Source: Sphingomonas sp. M1-B02
GTDB lineage: Bacteria; Pseudomonadota; Alphaproteobacteria; Sphingomonadales; Sphingomonadaceae
Direction of reading: 5' to 3'
Length of the DNA: 64,000 bases
Assembly (NCBI RefSeq): GCF_026167525.1
Contig: NZ_CP110679.1
Coordinates: 124,001 to 188,000, forward strand
In this document: positions 1 to 7,580 of the stretch, piece after piece
Layout: each line of letters begins with the position of its first letter
How positions within the stretch are numbered: the first letter of the stretch is position 1
Made by a program: the position numbers and the translations under genes
The notes under the pieces: generated by a model
What the model saw: only the letters and a program-made list of their open reading frames with translations
Told to the model about the DNA's origin: nothing
The model's database searches: none

Positions 1-178
1 CCGCGCGACCTATGGCCATTCGCTGGTGGTTGATTCCTGGGGCGAGGTGCTGCTCGATCAGGGCGAAGCGGCGGGTATCGGCTTTTTTGAAATCGATCCA
101 GCGCGGGTGGAGGCGGCGCGGGAGCGGGTCCCGGTGCTGCGCCATCGCCGTGCCATCCCCGCGGCGGAACTGCTATGA
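1..178 (+). CDS. carbon-nitrogen hydrolase (nitrilase superfamily), C-terminal fragment
   Basis: Only the last 58 codons are inside the window (reading frame from base 2, stop TGA). The visible part contains TYGHSLVVDSWGEVLLDQG and ends LRHRRAIPAAELL. This is the usual end of Nit1/Nit2-like omega-amidase or C-N hydrolase proteins: a last core strand (HSLVVDPWGEV type) followed by the D-x-x-R-V...R-x-x-x-P helix. The catalytic Glu-Lys-Cys triad lies upstream and cannot be checked. The stop overlaps the next gene in an ATGA junction, so the two are probably translated together. Exact substrate unknown. Confidence 0.85.
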   Translation, partial: RATYGHSLVVDSWGEVLLDQGEAAGIGFFEIDPARVEAARERVPVLRHRRAIPAAELL

Positions 179-630
179 TCGCGTTCGACCTCAAATGCAG
201 TGGCGGGCATATCTTCGAGGGCTGGTTCGGATCTAGTGCCGCCTATGAGACGCAGCGCGAGGGGCAGCTGATCTCCTGTCCCTTCTGCGGCGACGCCGAC
301 GTCGCCAAGGCGGTGATGGCGCCCAATATCGGCACGAAGGGCAATCGGCAGAGCGTCGTGCCGGCACCCGCGCCCGTCGACGGGCCTCCGCCCGAGGTCG
401 TGAAGGCGGCTATGGCGGCGCTGGCCGGGGCGCAGGCGAAGCTGCTGGAGAAATCCGAGTGGGTGGGCGTCGCCTTTGCCGACAAGGCGCGGGCGATGCA
501 TCTGGGCGAGACTCCCGCCGCGCCGATCCACGGCCAGGCGACGCTGGATGAGGCGCGCGCGCTGGCCGACGAGGGCGTGCCGGTCGCGCCGCTTCCGCTG
601 CCGGTGATCCCGCCGGAGCGCCGCAATTGA
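175..630 (+). CDS. DUF1178 family protein
   Basis: A 151-residue cytoplasmic protein of unknown function. It opens MIAFDLKCSGGHIFEGWF and carries C8, H12, C35 and C38 (C-x3-H then C-P-F-C), a zinc-finger-like set typical of DUF1178. After the finger comes a hydrophilic linker (residues 55-80) and a helical C-terminus. It overlaps the preceding nitrilase gene by four bases (ATGA), a pairing common in alphaproteobacteria. Metal binding is inferred from residue spacing only, and no reaction is known for the family. Confidence 0.9.
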   Translation: MIAFDLKCSGGHIFEGWFGSSAAYETQREGQLISCPFCGDADVAKAVMAPNIGTKGNRQSVVPAPAPVDGPPPEVVKAAMAALAGAQAKLLEKSEWVGVAFADKARAMHLGETPAAPIHGQATLDEARALADEGVPVAPLPLPVIPPERRN

Positions 631-664
631 TTCTCCGCCCGGCTGTGCGTACCAGCGCTCGCGT

Positions 665-741
665 GGCCCGGTAGCTCAGCAGGATAGAGCAAGCGATTCC
701 TAATCGAGAGGTCGGAGGTTCGAATCCTCTCCGGGTCACCA
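665..741 (+). tRNA. tRNA-Arg (anticodon CCT)
   Basis: The 77-base cloverleaf includes an encoded CCA. Acceptor arm GGCCCGG/CCGGGTC (one G-T), D stem GCTC/GAGC, anticodon loop TTCCTAA giving CCT, T arm GGAGG-TTCGAAT-CCTCT, discriminator A. The anticodon stem is odd: AGCGA faces TCGAG, so only the three pairs next to the loop are canonical and the outer two are purine-purine (A-G, G-A). It decodes AGG, a rare codon in this GC-rich genome. Confidence 0.93.
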
Positions 742-761
742 AAGGCGGCGAAGGGGAGCGC

Positions 762-1109
762 ATGACTCACCGCATCTACGGGATGACGTTCAAGGGGCTG
801 TACCCCGCTTATGTCGCGAAGGCGGAGAAGAAGGGACGGAGCCGGGCCGACGTCGACACGATCCTCTGCTGGCTGACCGGGCATTCGCCCGCCTCGCTGG
901 AGGCGGTGCTGGCGAGTGCGCAGACGGTCGAAGAATTCTTTGCGCATGCGCCGCATATGAACCCCGCCCGCGATCTCGTGACCGGAACGGTGTGCGGGGT
1001 CCGGGTGGAAGCGGTGGAGGAGCCGCTGATGCGCGAGATCCGGCGGCTCGACAAGATGATCGACGAACTTGCCAAGGGGCGGGCAATGGAGCGGATTTTA
1101 CGCGCCTAG
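762..1109 (+). CDS. DUF2200 domain-containing protein
   Basis: A 115-residue cytoplasmic protein beginning [18 protein letters not shown], the conserved start of the DUF2200 family, followed by a basic [13 protein letters not shown] stretch, an ILCWLTGH segment and a charged C-terminal helix. The length matches the family. It lies 20 bases after the tRNA-Arg CCA, with GAAGGGGAG as ribosome-binding site just before the ATG. Function is unknown; the family resembles the YdhG/DUF1801 group in size but no activity can be assigned. Confidence 0.85.
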   Translation: MTHRIYGMTFKGLYPAYVAKAEKKGRSRADVDTILCWLTGHSPASLEAVLASAQTVEEFFAHAPHMNPARDLVTGTVCGVRVEAVEEPLMREIRRLDKMIDELAKGRAMERILRA

Positions 1110-1135
1110 AGCGAGATTCGGCGCGCTAGAATTTC

Positions 1136-1236
1136 CCCACCACGGCGCAGGCCGGGGCCCAGTATCGGTGCGCAGGCAAAGGCATCCTGCGATCTCAATC
1201 GCTTCGCAGCTGGGCCCCGGCCTGCGCCGGGGTGGG
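1136..1236. repeat. REP-like inverted repeat between DUF2200 and the receptor gene
   Basis: Two 27-base arms (1136-1162 and 1210-1236) are reverse complements with one mismatch and share the core GGCGCAGGCCGGGGCCCAG. They flank a 47-base spacer. The element lies between two convergent genes, so it may also act as a bidirectional terminator. It belongs to the same general family as the elements at 15248, 26578, 42107 and 55041. Confidence 0.8.
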
Positions 1237-1307
1237 TATTTGGCTCAAGTCTGCGCAACCAGTGCGAGGATCCGACCTCGCACTCCCGACGGGAGAGGGA
1301 AGCGCTT

Positions 1308-3467
1308 TTACAAATCCAGCGAGGCCGAGAGCTTGAAGGTCCGCGGCGCGCCCTGGAGCAGGGCCGCGTTGAAGGCGTCGTAGGCGGAGGCCCAATAGCG
1401 CTTGTTGGCGACATTATCGACGTTGACGCGCAGCGTCAGCGGGGTGGTGCCGAGCAGGGCGACGTAGCGGGCGCCGAGATCGAAGCGAGTCCATTCGGAG
1501 ATTTCGAGCGTGTTGGCGGCGTTGACCTGTTGCTTGCCGGTCTGGACGAAGCGGCCGGTGAGGGTTGCGCCGGGCAGGAAGGGCGTATCCCATTCGATAT
1601 TGGCGTTGACCAGATAGTCGGGCACGCCGACCGCCTTGTTGCCGTCGTTGGCGCCGGCGGGGGTGTCGCGCAGCTTGGCATCGTTGAGCGAGGCGCCGGC
1701 GATGAGGCGCAGGCCGGTGGTCAGCTCGCCGTCGACGCTGAACTCGAGGCCGCGGTTGCGCTGTTCGCCATAGACGTCGAAGCGCAGGAAGCCGGGGGCG
1801 GCGGGGTCGGGGGCGGCGAAGGCGGTCGGCAGCGTCGTCTGGAAGGCGGCGAGGCTCAGGTTCAGCGCGCCGATCGCGAGCTTGCCGCCGACTTCATATT
1901 GGGTGGATTTGTAGGGCGCGAAGACCTCGCCCGGATTGATCAGATTGGGGTCGATCGGCGCAGTCGGGCCCTGCGACAGGCCTTCGATGCGGTTGGCGAA
2001 CAGCGACAGGCCGGGGACCGGCTTGACGACCAGCCCGAGCACGGGGGTCACCGCTTCCTCGCTATACTGCGTGTCCAGCGCGCCGCCGGCATAGGAATAG
2101 TTGCTGGTCTTGATCTTCTGGAGGCGAAGACCCGCGGTGAGCAGCACGCGGCCGTCGAGCAGGCCGATCGTGTCTGATGCGAACATGCTGCCCAGCCGGG
2201 TGCGGCTGATCGGATAGGGGTTGTCCAGATCGCCGCCGACGAGGGTTGAGCTCGGCAACGCAACGTCGGGGGTATCGTAGAGATTGGTGGCGTAGCCGGC
2301 GAAACCGGGGCCGTAGAGGAAGTCATAGGCGTTGCGGTTGACCTGCCACAGATAGGCGCCGCCGAAATTGATCTCATGGGTGATGGCGGCGCTGCCGAGC
2401 TTGACGCGCAGCCCGACCATCGCGGCTTCGTTATTGTCGGTGCGCGGCACGTAGAGCGCATTGCCGCTGGCGGCGCCGGTCAGCGCGTTGGTGACGGTGA
2501 TCCCGTCGTAAATGCCGTCCTCCGAGCCGTCGCGCGCGCCGAACGATGCGTAGAGCATCGCATTGTCGGTCACGTCCCATTCGCCCTTGGCGATGCCGAA
2601 GACGTCGCGGAGGTTCGAATAGCTGAACGCCTGGCCATAATTATGATCGGCACCGGGGACGGCGGGGATCGTAGTGGTGCCGATGATGACCTTGGGGCGC
2701 AGATTGCGGACCTCGACGCGCTGATAAGCGAGATCGAGCGACATGCGGACCGTATCGCTGCGGTAGTCGAGCGCGCCGCCGATCACCGCGGTCCGGCGGA
2801 ACTCGTCGTCGACCGCCACGTCGCCGCTGCGCAGCGCACCGTTGACGCGCAGCCCCCAGCGCCCGTCGCCGAAGCGGCGCGCGACGTCGAAGCTGCCGCC
2901 GATATGCGATTTGGAGGCATAGTTGGCGGTGATGCGGGTCAGCGGCACGTCGCCGGCGCGCTTGGGGATCAGGTTGACGCTGCCGCCGATGCCGGTGCCG
3001 CCGGGTGCGGCGCCGTTGAGGAAGGCGCTCGCGCCGTTGAGGACCTGGACCTGCTCGTAGAGTTCGGGGGCGATCAGCTGGCGGGGGGCGAGGCCGTACA
3101 GCCCGTCGAGGCCGATATCGTCGCCGTAAAGCGTGAAGCCGCGGATCACGAACTGCTCGGCGGCGTTGCCGAAGCCGTAGGAAGTGCGGATCGAGGGATC
3201 ATTTTCGAGCAGCTGGCCCAGCGTCTGCGGCTGCTGGTTGAGGACGAGCGCGGCATTATAGCTCTTGATGCTGAAGGGCAGGTCTTCGGCGGGCTTGTCG
3301 CCCAGCACGCCGGCGCTGCCGCCGCGGACCACCTGCGACTGGTTCTCGCGCTGCGCGGTCACGAGGATCTCGTCGTCGGCTGGCGGGGGAGCGTCCTGCG
3401 CGAAGGCAGGCGCGGCCAGTGCGAGTGCCGACGCGGTGGCGGCCAGGCGGAGGGTGAAGCGGAGCAT
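1308..3467 (-). CDS. TonB-dependent siderophore receptor
   Basis: A 719-residue outer-membrane ferric-siderophore transporter. The ATG was chosen because it opens a clean signal peptide (MLRFTLRLAATASALALAAPAFA, cleavage AFA|QD near residue 23); the open frame further upstream runs through the neighbouring gene. A TonB-box-like EILVTAQ follows near residue 34, then a plug domain with QTLGQLLENDPSIR, FVIRGFTLYGDDIGLDGL and GGSVNLIPKRA. These are hallmarks of the FhuA/FecA-like siderophore class. The rest is repetitive beta-barrel. It is the last gene of an iron operon with a PepSY membrane protein. The ligand is unknown. Confidence 0.93.
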   Translation of the reverse strand: MLRFTLRLAATASALALAAPAFAQDAPPPADDEILVTAQRENQSQVVRGGSAGVLGDKPAEDLPFSIKSYNAALVLNQQPQTLGQLLENDPSIRTSYGFGNAAEQFVIRGFTLYGDDIGLDGLYGLAPRQLIAPELYEQVQVLNGASAFLNGAAPGGTGIGGSVNLIPKRAGDVPLTRITANYASKSHIGGSFDVARRFGDGRWGLRVNGALRSGDVAVDDEFRRTAVIGGALDYRSDTVRMSLDLAYQRVEVRNLRPKVIIGTTTIPAVPGADHNYGQAFSYSNLRDVFGIAKGEWDVTDNAMLYASFGARDGSEDGIYDGITVTNALTGAASGNALYVPRTDNNEAAMVGLRVKLGSAAITHEINFGGAYLWQVNRNAYDFLYGPGFAGYATNLYDTPDVALPSSTLVGGDLDNPYPISRTRLGSMFASDTIGLLDGRVLLTAGLRLQKIKTSNYSYAGGALDTQYSEEAVTPVLGLVVKPVPGLSLFANRIEGLSQGPTAPIDPNLINPGEVFAPYKSTQYEVGGKLAIGALNLSLAAFQTTLPTAFAAPDPAAPGFLRFDVYGEQRNRGLEFSVDGELTTGLRLIAGASLNDAKLRDTPAGANDGNKAVGVPDYLVNANIEWDTPFLPGATLTGRFVQTGKQQVNAANTLEISEWTRFDLGARYVALLGTTPLTLRVNVDNVANKRYWASAYDAFNAALLQGAPRTFKLSASLDL

Positions 3468-3481
3468 GTCGGGCCTTTCGG

Positions 3482-3646
3482 TCAGTGGCGTTGGACGCGC
3501 ATCGCCCAGGCGACGGCGGCGATCGGTGTGGTGAGAGTGATCCAGGAGAGCAGGTCGGCGAGGCCGTTGCCGAGCAGCGCGCTGACCAGCCCGAACAGGC
3601 TGAGCGCGGCGAGGAGCAGGGGAATCGCGAAGGTCGAGCGGATCAT
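3482..3646 (-). CDS. small membrane protein in iron-uptake operon
   Basis: A 54-residue, almost entirely hydrophobic protein with two predicted membrane segments (about residues 5-25 and 28-48) and a short basic end (MRVQRH). Its ATG overlaps the stop of the upstream PepSY gene (ATGA) and its stop lies 14 bases before the receptor start, so it is translated as part of this operon. Small proteins like this often sit beside PepSY reductase-like proteins; a role in siderophore-iron release is inferred from position alone. Confidence 0.75.
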   Translation of the reverse strand: MIRSTFAIPLLLAALSLFGLVSALLGNGLADLLSWITLTTPIAAVAWAMRVQRH

Positions 3647-4794
3647 AAGGCGATCGCGCCGCCGGAGCGGACCTCGGTGACATGCTGATCGAGCGTCGTG
3701 CGGCGCCGGCCCAGCCAGAGATAGAGGCCCGAGCCGAGCAGGACGATCGTGAAGAGATCGAGCAGCGCCCACAGGATCTTGAGCGGCAGGCCGCCATAAT
3801 CGCCGAAATGGAGCGGCTGCGAGAGCAACAGTGCCTGGACGTACCAGGGGAGCGGGCGGACGTCGGTGAGCTGGCCGGTCTCGGCGTCGATCAGCGCCGG
3901 GGTCAGCATCTTCTCGGTCAGCGGCGTGTCGCCTTCGAGGAAGACGGCATAATGATGCTTGCTGCTGAAGCTGCCGCCCGGGAAGGCGATGAAGCGCGGA
4001 TTGGTGCCCGGACGCGCCTTGCGCGCTTCGGCCATCGCTTTGTCGAGCGAGGCGTAGCGGGCGGGGGGCAGCGCGCTCTTGCCCTGATAGGCGCGGGTCA
4101 TCTCGGCGAGTTCGCCCATCTGCCAGGCCTGGACGATCGGCGTCGCCAGCGTGTTGATCACCCCGGTCAGCCCGACCACGCTCGCCCAGGCCAGTGCGAC
4201 GATGCCCAGCAGGTTGTGATAATCGAGCCATTTGAGCCGGCGGCTGCGGCGCGTGCGCAACGTGCCGAAGTCGAGCTTGCGCATGAAGGGGGCGTAGAGG
4301 ACCACACCCGAGACGATCGCGGCGAAGAAGAGGAGTCCCATCAGCCCGAGGAAAAGCATCCCCCATAGCCCCAGGAACAGGTCGGTGTGGAGCTGGAGTA
4401 GGAAGGGCATCACGCCGCTCTCGTCGACCTGGCCGGTGGGGGCGCCGGTCGCGCGATCGAACAGCTGTACGGTCATCCCGCTTTCCTCCACGTCGGGGCG
4501 GGCGCCGGTGGTGACGGTGAGCAAAGGGCTGGCATTGTCGAACGCCATGAACAGCGGGACCTCGCCCGGGCGGGCGGCGAGCGCCCTGGCGACCATCGCA
4601 TCGAGCGGGAGGCCGCCCTGCGACGAGGCGACCGCGCCTTGCGCGAGCGGCGGGGCCTGCTCGGTCAGCGCGTCGATCTCATCGTGGAAGATCAATGGCA
4701 GCCCGGTGACGCACAGCATCAGCAGGAACAGCGTGCAGACCAGACTCGTCCATTTGTGGACGAGATACCAGGCGCGGACGGTCGAGCGATGCAT
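3643..4794 (-). CDS. PepSY-associated TM helix protein (putative siderophore-iron reductase)
   Basis: A 383-residue inner-membrane protein of the PepSY_TM family (PiuB/FsrB-like). Four membrane segments are visible: residues 15-35, 140-168, 195-215 and near 350-370. Histidines placed at membrane edges (H13, H37, H136, H193) fit the heme- or iron-handling role proposed for the family. A large periplasmic part lies between helices 1 and 2 and another between 3 and 4. It is the first gene of the operon with the receptor, next to a Fur-like box. The likely job is moving electrons to, or releasing iron from, imported ferric siderophore; family members are poorly characterised. Confidence 0.88.
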   Translation of the reverse strand: MHRSTVRAWYLVHKWTSLVCTLFLLMLCVTGLPLIFHDEIDALTEQAPPLAQGAVASSQGGLPLDAMVARALAARPGEVPLFMAFDNASPLLTVTTGARPDVEESGMTVQLFDRATGAPTGQVDESGVMPFLLQLHTDLFLGLWGMLFLGLMGLLFFAAIVSGVVLYAPFMRKLDFGTLRTRRSRRLKWLDYHNLLGIVALAWASVVGLTGVINTLATPIVQAWQMGELAEMTRAYQGKSALPPARYASLDKAMAEARKARPGTNPRFIAFPGGSFSSKHHYAVFLEGDTPLTEKMLTPALIDAETGQLTDVRPLPWYVQALLLSQPLHFGDYGGLPLKILWALLDLFTIVLLGSGLYLWLGRRRTTLDQHVTEVRSGGAIAL

Positions 4795-4801
4795 GCCGCG
4801 C

Positions 4802-4829
4802 CCTATACGGTATTGCGAACCATTAGCAA
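4802..4829 (-). promoter_or_regulatory. predicted sigma70-type promoter of the iron operon
   Basis: On the minus strand TTGCTA (-35) and TATAGG (-10) are separated by 16 bases. The -10 ends only eight bases before the ATG of the PepSY gene. Transcription from here would start about at base 4795, giving an almost leaderless mRNA. The Fur-like palindrome lies over the -35 and spacer, the expected position for repression. Assigned by eye only. Confidence 0.45.
4814..4828. promoter_or_regulatory. Fur-like 7-1-7 palindrome
   Basis: TGCGAACCATTAGCA reads as TGCGAAC-C-ATTAGCA: two inverted heptamers around one base, matching at five of seven positions. TGC-rA-A half-sites resemble Fur boxes described in alphaproteobacteria. 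It overlaps the predicted promoter of a siderophore receptor operon, so iron-dependent repression by Fur is the natural reading. Confidence 0.5.
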
Positions 4830-4845
4830 TTGGTTCGTGCAGGCC

Positions 4846-5244
4846 TCAGGGCTGCTGGAAGCCGAGCGGACGCAGTTCCAGCACGTGGGCGCGGGGATCG
4901 CGCGTGAAATAGAGGCCGCCGCGGGTGCTGCCATGGCCGGGGACATAATCGAGCGTCGTACTGCTGGTCTCGATCGTGGTATCGCCTTGCCTGAGCGTGC
5001 CTTCGACCTGCAGCGAAGCCGCGGTGCCGTTCGCGCGGTTGATCGCTTCGAACGCGACGAGATAGCCGGTGGCGGTGCGGGTGATACCGCCCGTGGAGAC
5101 CTCGATCGCGGGCGGCGCCTTGCTGCCCTCGAACAGGGCCTCTCGGCCGATGATCGCAAACAGAGCGAGCAGCAGGAGCAGGCCGATGCCCGCGGCGATC
5201 CATTCGAGCAGCGGCGTCTGCGGCTTGCCTGCGGTGTCTGCCAT
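4846..5244 (-). CDS. TIGR02588 family protein
   Basis: A 132-residue protein with one N-terminal membrane segment (about residues 13-33, EWIAAGIGLLLLLALFAII) and a periplasmic beta-rich domain (STGGITRTATGYLVAFEAIN...). This is the pattern of TIGR02588, a family of unknown function usually encoded next to TIGR02587 membrane proteins, as here five bases downstream of it. The ATG is placed at MADTAGKP, directly after the upstream stop. Third gene of an operon headed by a secreted M28 peptidase. Confidence 0.85.
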   Translation of the reverse strand: MADTAGKPQTPLLEWIAAGIGLLLLLALFAIIGREALFEGSKAPPAIEVSTGGITRTATGYLVAFEAINRANGTAASLQVEGTLRQGDTTIETSSTTLDYVPGHGSTRGGLYFTRDPRAHVLELRPLGFQQP

Positions 5245-5249
5245 CGTCG

Positions 5250-6089
5250 CTAAACCACCAGCCGCGCGATCGCGGCGCCGATCGATGCGGGGAATGCCAG
5301 CACCACCGTGGTGCCGGCGATCGCCGCCAGTTCCACGCCATCGGTGCGCCCGAAGGTCCACAGGATATAGACGCTCACCAGCAGGGCGATGGCGTAACCG
5401 GGGATGGTGAAGGCGACGAGCCGGCGGCCGACGCCATAGCCTTCGGGCGCGCTTTTCTGGCCCGAAAAGCCCGCGGCGAACACGAGGATGTGGAGCGCGA
5501 GCAGCGAGACCAGGATCAGCGCAAGGCTGTGCCAGGCGGTCATCTTGTAGCCGATCAGGATCATCTCCTCTGTCGGCGCCATGTTGAAGGCGAGGAACAG
5601 CGCGCCGGCCATCATCAGGAAGAGCTGGCCGGCATAGCCCGCCGCGCGTGCGGCATGTTCGTCATCCTCCTCCGGATCGCCGCTGCTGAGCTGCTTGCGC
5701 GCGATCATCGCGCCGAAACTGGCGGGGACGGCCTGGATCGCGATCAGCCCGACCAGATGCTGGAGCGGCTGTTTGGTCTCGATCACGGCGAACAAGGCGA
5801 GCACCGCCGTCGCCGCGACGATGCCGACGGCATAAGCGGCAAGCGCGTCGAGCACGTCCTCGAACAGGCTGGCGGTATATTCGAAGCCGCCGAAGCGCGA
5901 GAGGAACACGAGCACGACGAAGTTCAGCGCGACGAACAGCAGCAAGCGGAGCGGATCGAGCGCGTGGCCCATCGACCACATCTCCATCGTCATCAGCAGC
6001 GGCAGCCCGAAGATGATCGCGCCGCCAAATGCGCGGGCGAGGCCGATCGCATAGTCGCGGTTCGGCCCGGCGGCGAGGGCCCCCTTCAT
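5250..6089 (-). CDS. TIGR02587 family integral membrane protein
   Basis: A 279-residue polytopic inner-membrane protein (about six or seven hydrophobic segments, a charged loop with DPEEDDEHAARAAG near residue 145, and a FGGFEYTAS motif near residue 65) matching TIGR02587, which has no known function. The ATG at MKGALAAGPNRDYAIG was chosen because it overlaps the stop of the M28 peptidase gene in an ATGA junction; the longer frame would add nine residues inside that gene. It is paired with TIGR02588, and the two are probably subunits of one membrane assembly. Confidence 0.88.
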   Translation of the reverse strand: MKGALAAGPNRDYAIGLARAFGGAIIFGLPLLMTMEMWSMGHALDPLRLLLFVALNFVVLVFLSRFGGFEYTASLFEDVLDALAAYAVGIVAATAVLALFAVIETKQPLQHLVGLIAIQAVPASFGAMIARKQLSSGDPEEDDEHAARAAGYAGQLFLMMAGALFLAFNMAPTEEMILIGYKMTAWHSLALILVSLLALHILVFAAGFSGQKSAPEGYGVGRRLVAFTIPGYAIALLVSVYILWTFGRTDGVELAAIAGTTVVLAFPASIGAAIARLVV

Positions 6090-7438
6090 TCGCTCGGCTT
6101 TCCGCCTTCCTTCCATTCGGGACGGGAATCGCTGTTCGCCAGGCTGCGCAGCGGCGCGACCAGCGACTGGATCGCGCGCGCCATGAAGGGGATGTCGAGA
6201 TTGGCGACGGTGTCGTCGGGCGTGTGATAGCTCGGGATCGTCGCCCAGCCCGAGACGGTGTGCGCGACGACGCCCTTGAGCGCGAGCGCATAATTGTCGG
6301 AGCGGCGGAAGAAGTTCTGCTCGGGATAGGGATCGGCGGTGACCAGCGCGCCATGCGCCTTGAGCGTCTCGCCGAAGGTCGAGCGCTCATAGCCGGTCAT
6401 CATCATCGTGCCCGCGGGGAGCTTGGGATCCTGCGCGCCGATCATTTCCAGTTCGAGATTGGCGACGATGTCGGTCAGCGGCACGGGGGGATGATCGACG
6501 AACCAGCGCGCGCCGAAGCCGCCCGCTTCCTCACTGCCATAGGCCACGAACAGGATGCCGCGGCGCATGCGCTTGGCCGCGGAGAGGGCGGCGGCGAGTT
6601 CGAGCACCGCCGCGGTGCCCGAAGCATCGTCGTTGGCGCCATACATCACCTGGCCGTCCGGGCGGACGCCGAGATGATCGAGATGCGCGCTGATCAGCAG
6701 CACGCCGGCCTTGGGATCGGTGCCCGGCAGAAAGCCGATCGCGTTGGTGGTGACCATCGGCTGCACGACCACGGGGACGTCGAGCGCCACCTCGGCGCCG
6801 TCCTGCGCGGCGAGCGCGTCGAACGCTGCATCGTCGAGCGCGACGACGGTGATGCGCGGGCGGGCGGGGGCGTCCTTGAAGGCGCGGGGCAGGCGTGGGG
6901 CGCCGCCGATGCGGGCATAATAGTCGGTCACCGCCGCGGTCTTGCGGATGATCACCAGTTTCGTCTTGGCGGGGTCGACTCCGCCGGCGAAGGCGAGCGG
7001 ATTGACGCTTTTGTCGGTGGCGATGACGACGTCGGCGGCGGGCACCTGCTTCGGATCGGTGCCGGCGAACACGGCCAGCTTGCCGCGGATCGATTCGCCC
7101 GAGGAGGCGAACAGCAAGGGCGCGGCGACGGGGGACCCGTTGGCGGCGAGCGTCGGGGTGCCGTTCAGGCGCGTGCTGACGATGTCGATCGGCTGGGTAT
7201 AGCCTTGCATCCCCGGCGCGGTCTGAAGCCCGATGCCGCGAAACACCGAGGCGACATAGGCCGCCGCCATCGCCTCATCGGGAGTTGCGCTGCCACGGCC
7301 GCGTAGCGTTTCGCCGGCAAGATAGGAAACATGGCCGCGAACGGATTCGGCACGCACCGTCTGCGCCTGCGCCTGCGCGGGGGCGGCGGCGAGCGCGGTG
7401 GCGAAGGTGGCGGCGAGCAGGATCGTCTTGGTGCGCAT
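6086..7438 (-). CDS. M28 family metallopeptidase, secreted
   Basis: A 450-residue zinc aminopeptidase or carboxypeptidase-like enzyme exported by a signal peptide (MRTKTILLAATFATALAAAPAQA, cleavage near residue 24). A protease-associated-like insert spans about residues 90-220 and the catalytic domain follows: H252 (SAHLDHLG), D270 (GANDDASG), E303/E304 (GSEEAGG), E331 (LEMIG, where Asp is usual) and H405 (SYHTPDD). All five metal or catalytic positions can be placed. It heads an operon with the TIGR02587/TIGR02588 membrane pair, with a four-base overlap. Peptide substrate unknown. Confidence 0.92.
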   Translation of the reverse strand: MRTKTILLAATFATALAAAPAQAQAQTVRAESVRGHVSYLAGETLRGRGSATPDEAMAAAYVASVFRGIGLQTAPGMQGYTQPIDIVSTRLNGTPTLAANGSPVAAPLLFASSGESIRGKLAVFAGTDPKQVPAADVVIATDKSVNPLAFAGGVDPAKTKLVIIRKTAAVTDYYARIGGAPRLPRAFKDAPARPRITVVALDDAAFDALAAQDGAEVALDVPVVVQPMVTTNAIGFLPGTDPKAGVLLISAHLDHLGVRPDGQVMYGANDDASGTAAVLELAAALSAAKRMRRGILFVAYGSEEAGGFGARWFVDHPPVPLTDIVANLELEMIGAQDPKLPAGTMMMTGYERSTFGETLKAHGALVTADPYPEQNFFRRSDNYALALKGVVAHTVSGWATIPSYHTPDDTVANLDIPFMARAIQSLVAPLRSLANSDSRPEWKEGGKPSE

Positions 7439-7580
7439 GGAGCCTCGGGGTGGTGTTGGAGGCTGGAGCTTAGGGGGAGGGGGTTGGGGCGGCAACCGGG
7501 TTCATTAGGCGCATCGATGCGCATTATTGACATTCGCGGAGAATTATGTTCTCTATACGTTCTTCTACTCGGGGGGTCGG

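Noticed and set aside
2376-3680. Long open frame of 434 codons opposite the siderophore receptor gene
   Set aside because: It lies wholly antisense to a receptor with clear signal peptide and plug motifs; the translation is rich in Gly/Ala/Asp/Arg repeats typical of the antisense frame of GC-rich genes and has no family features.
3468-3797. N-terminal extension of the receptor reading frame upstream of MLRFTLRLA
   Set aside because: It runs through the coding region of the small membrane protein and the PepSY gene and has no signal peptide; the internal ATG gives a canonical one.
7527-7580. TTGACA at 7527 as a promoter for the toxin-like gene
   Set aside because: No acceptable -10 at 16-18 bases; TATACG is 21 bases away. 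It overlaps a possible TTG start codon. Not reported as a promoter.
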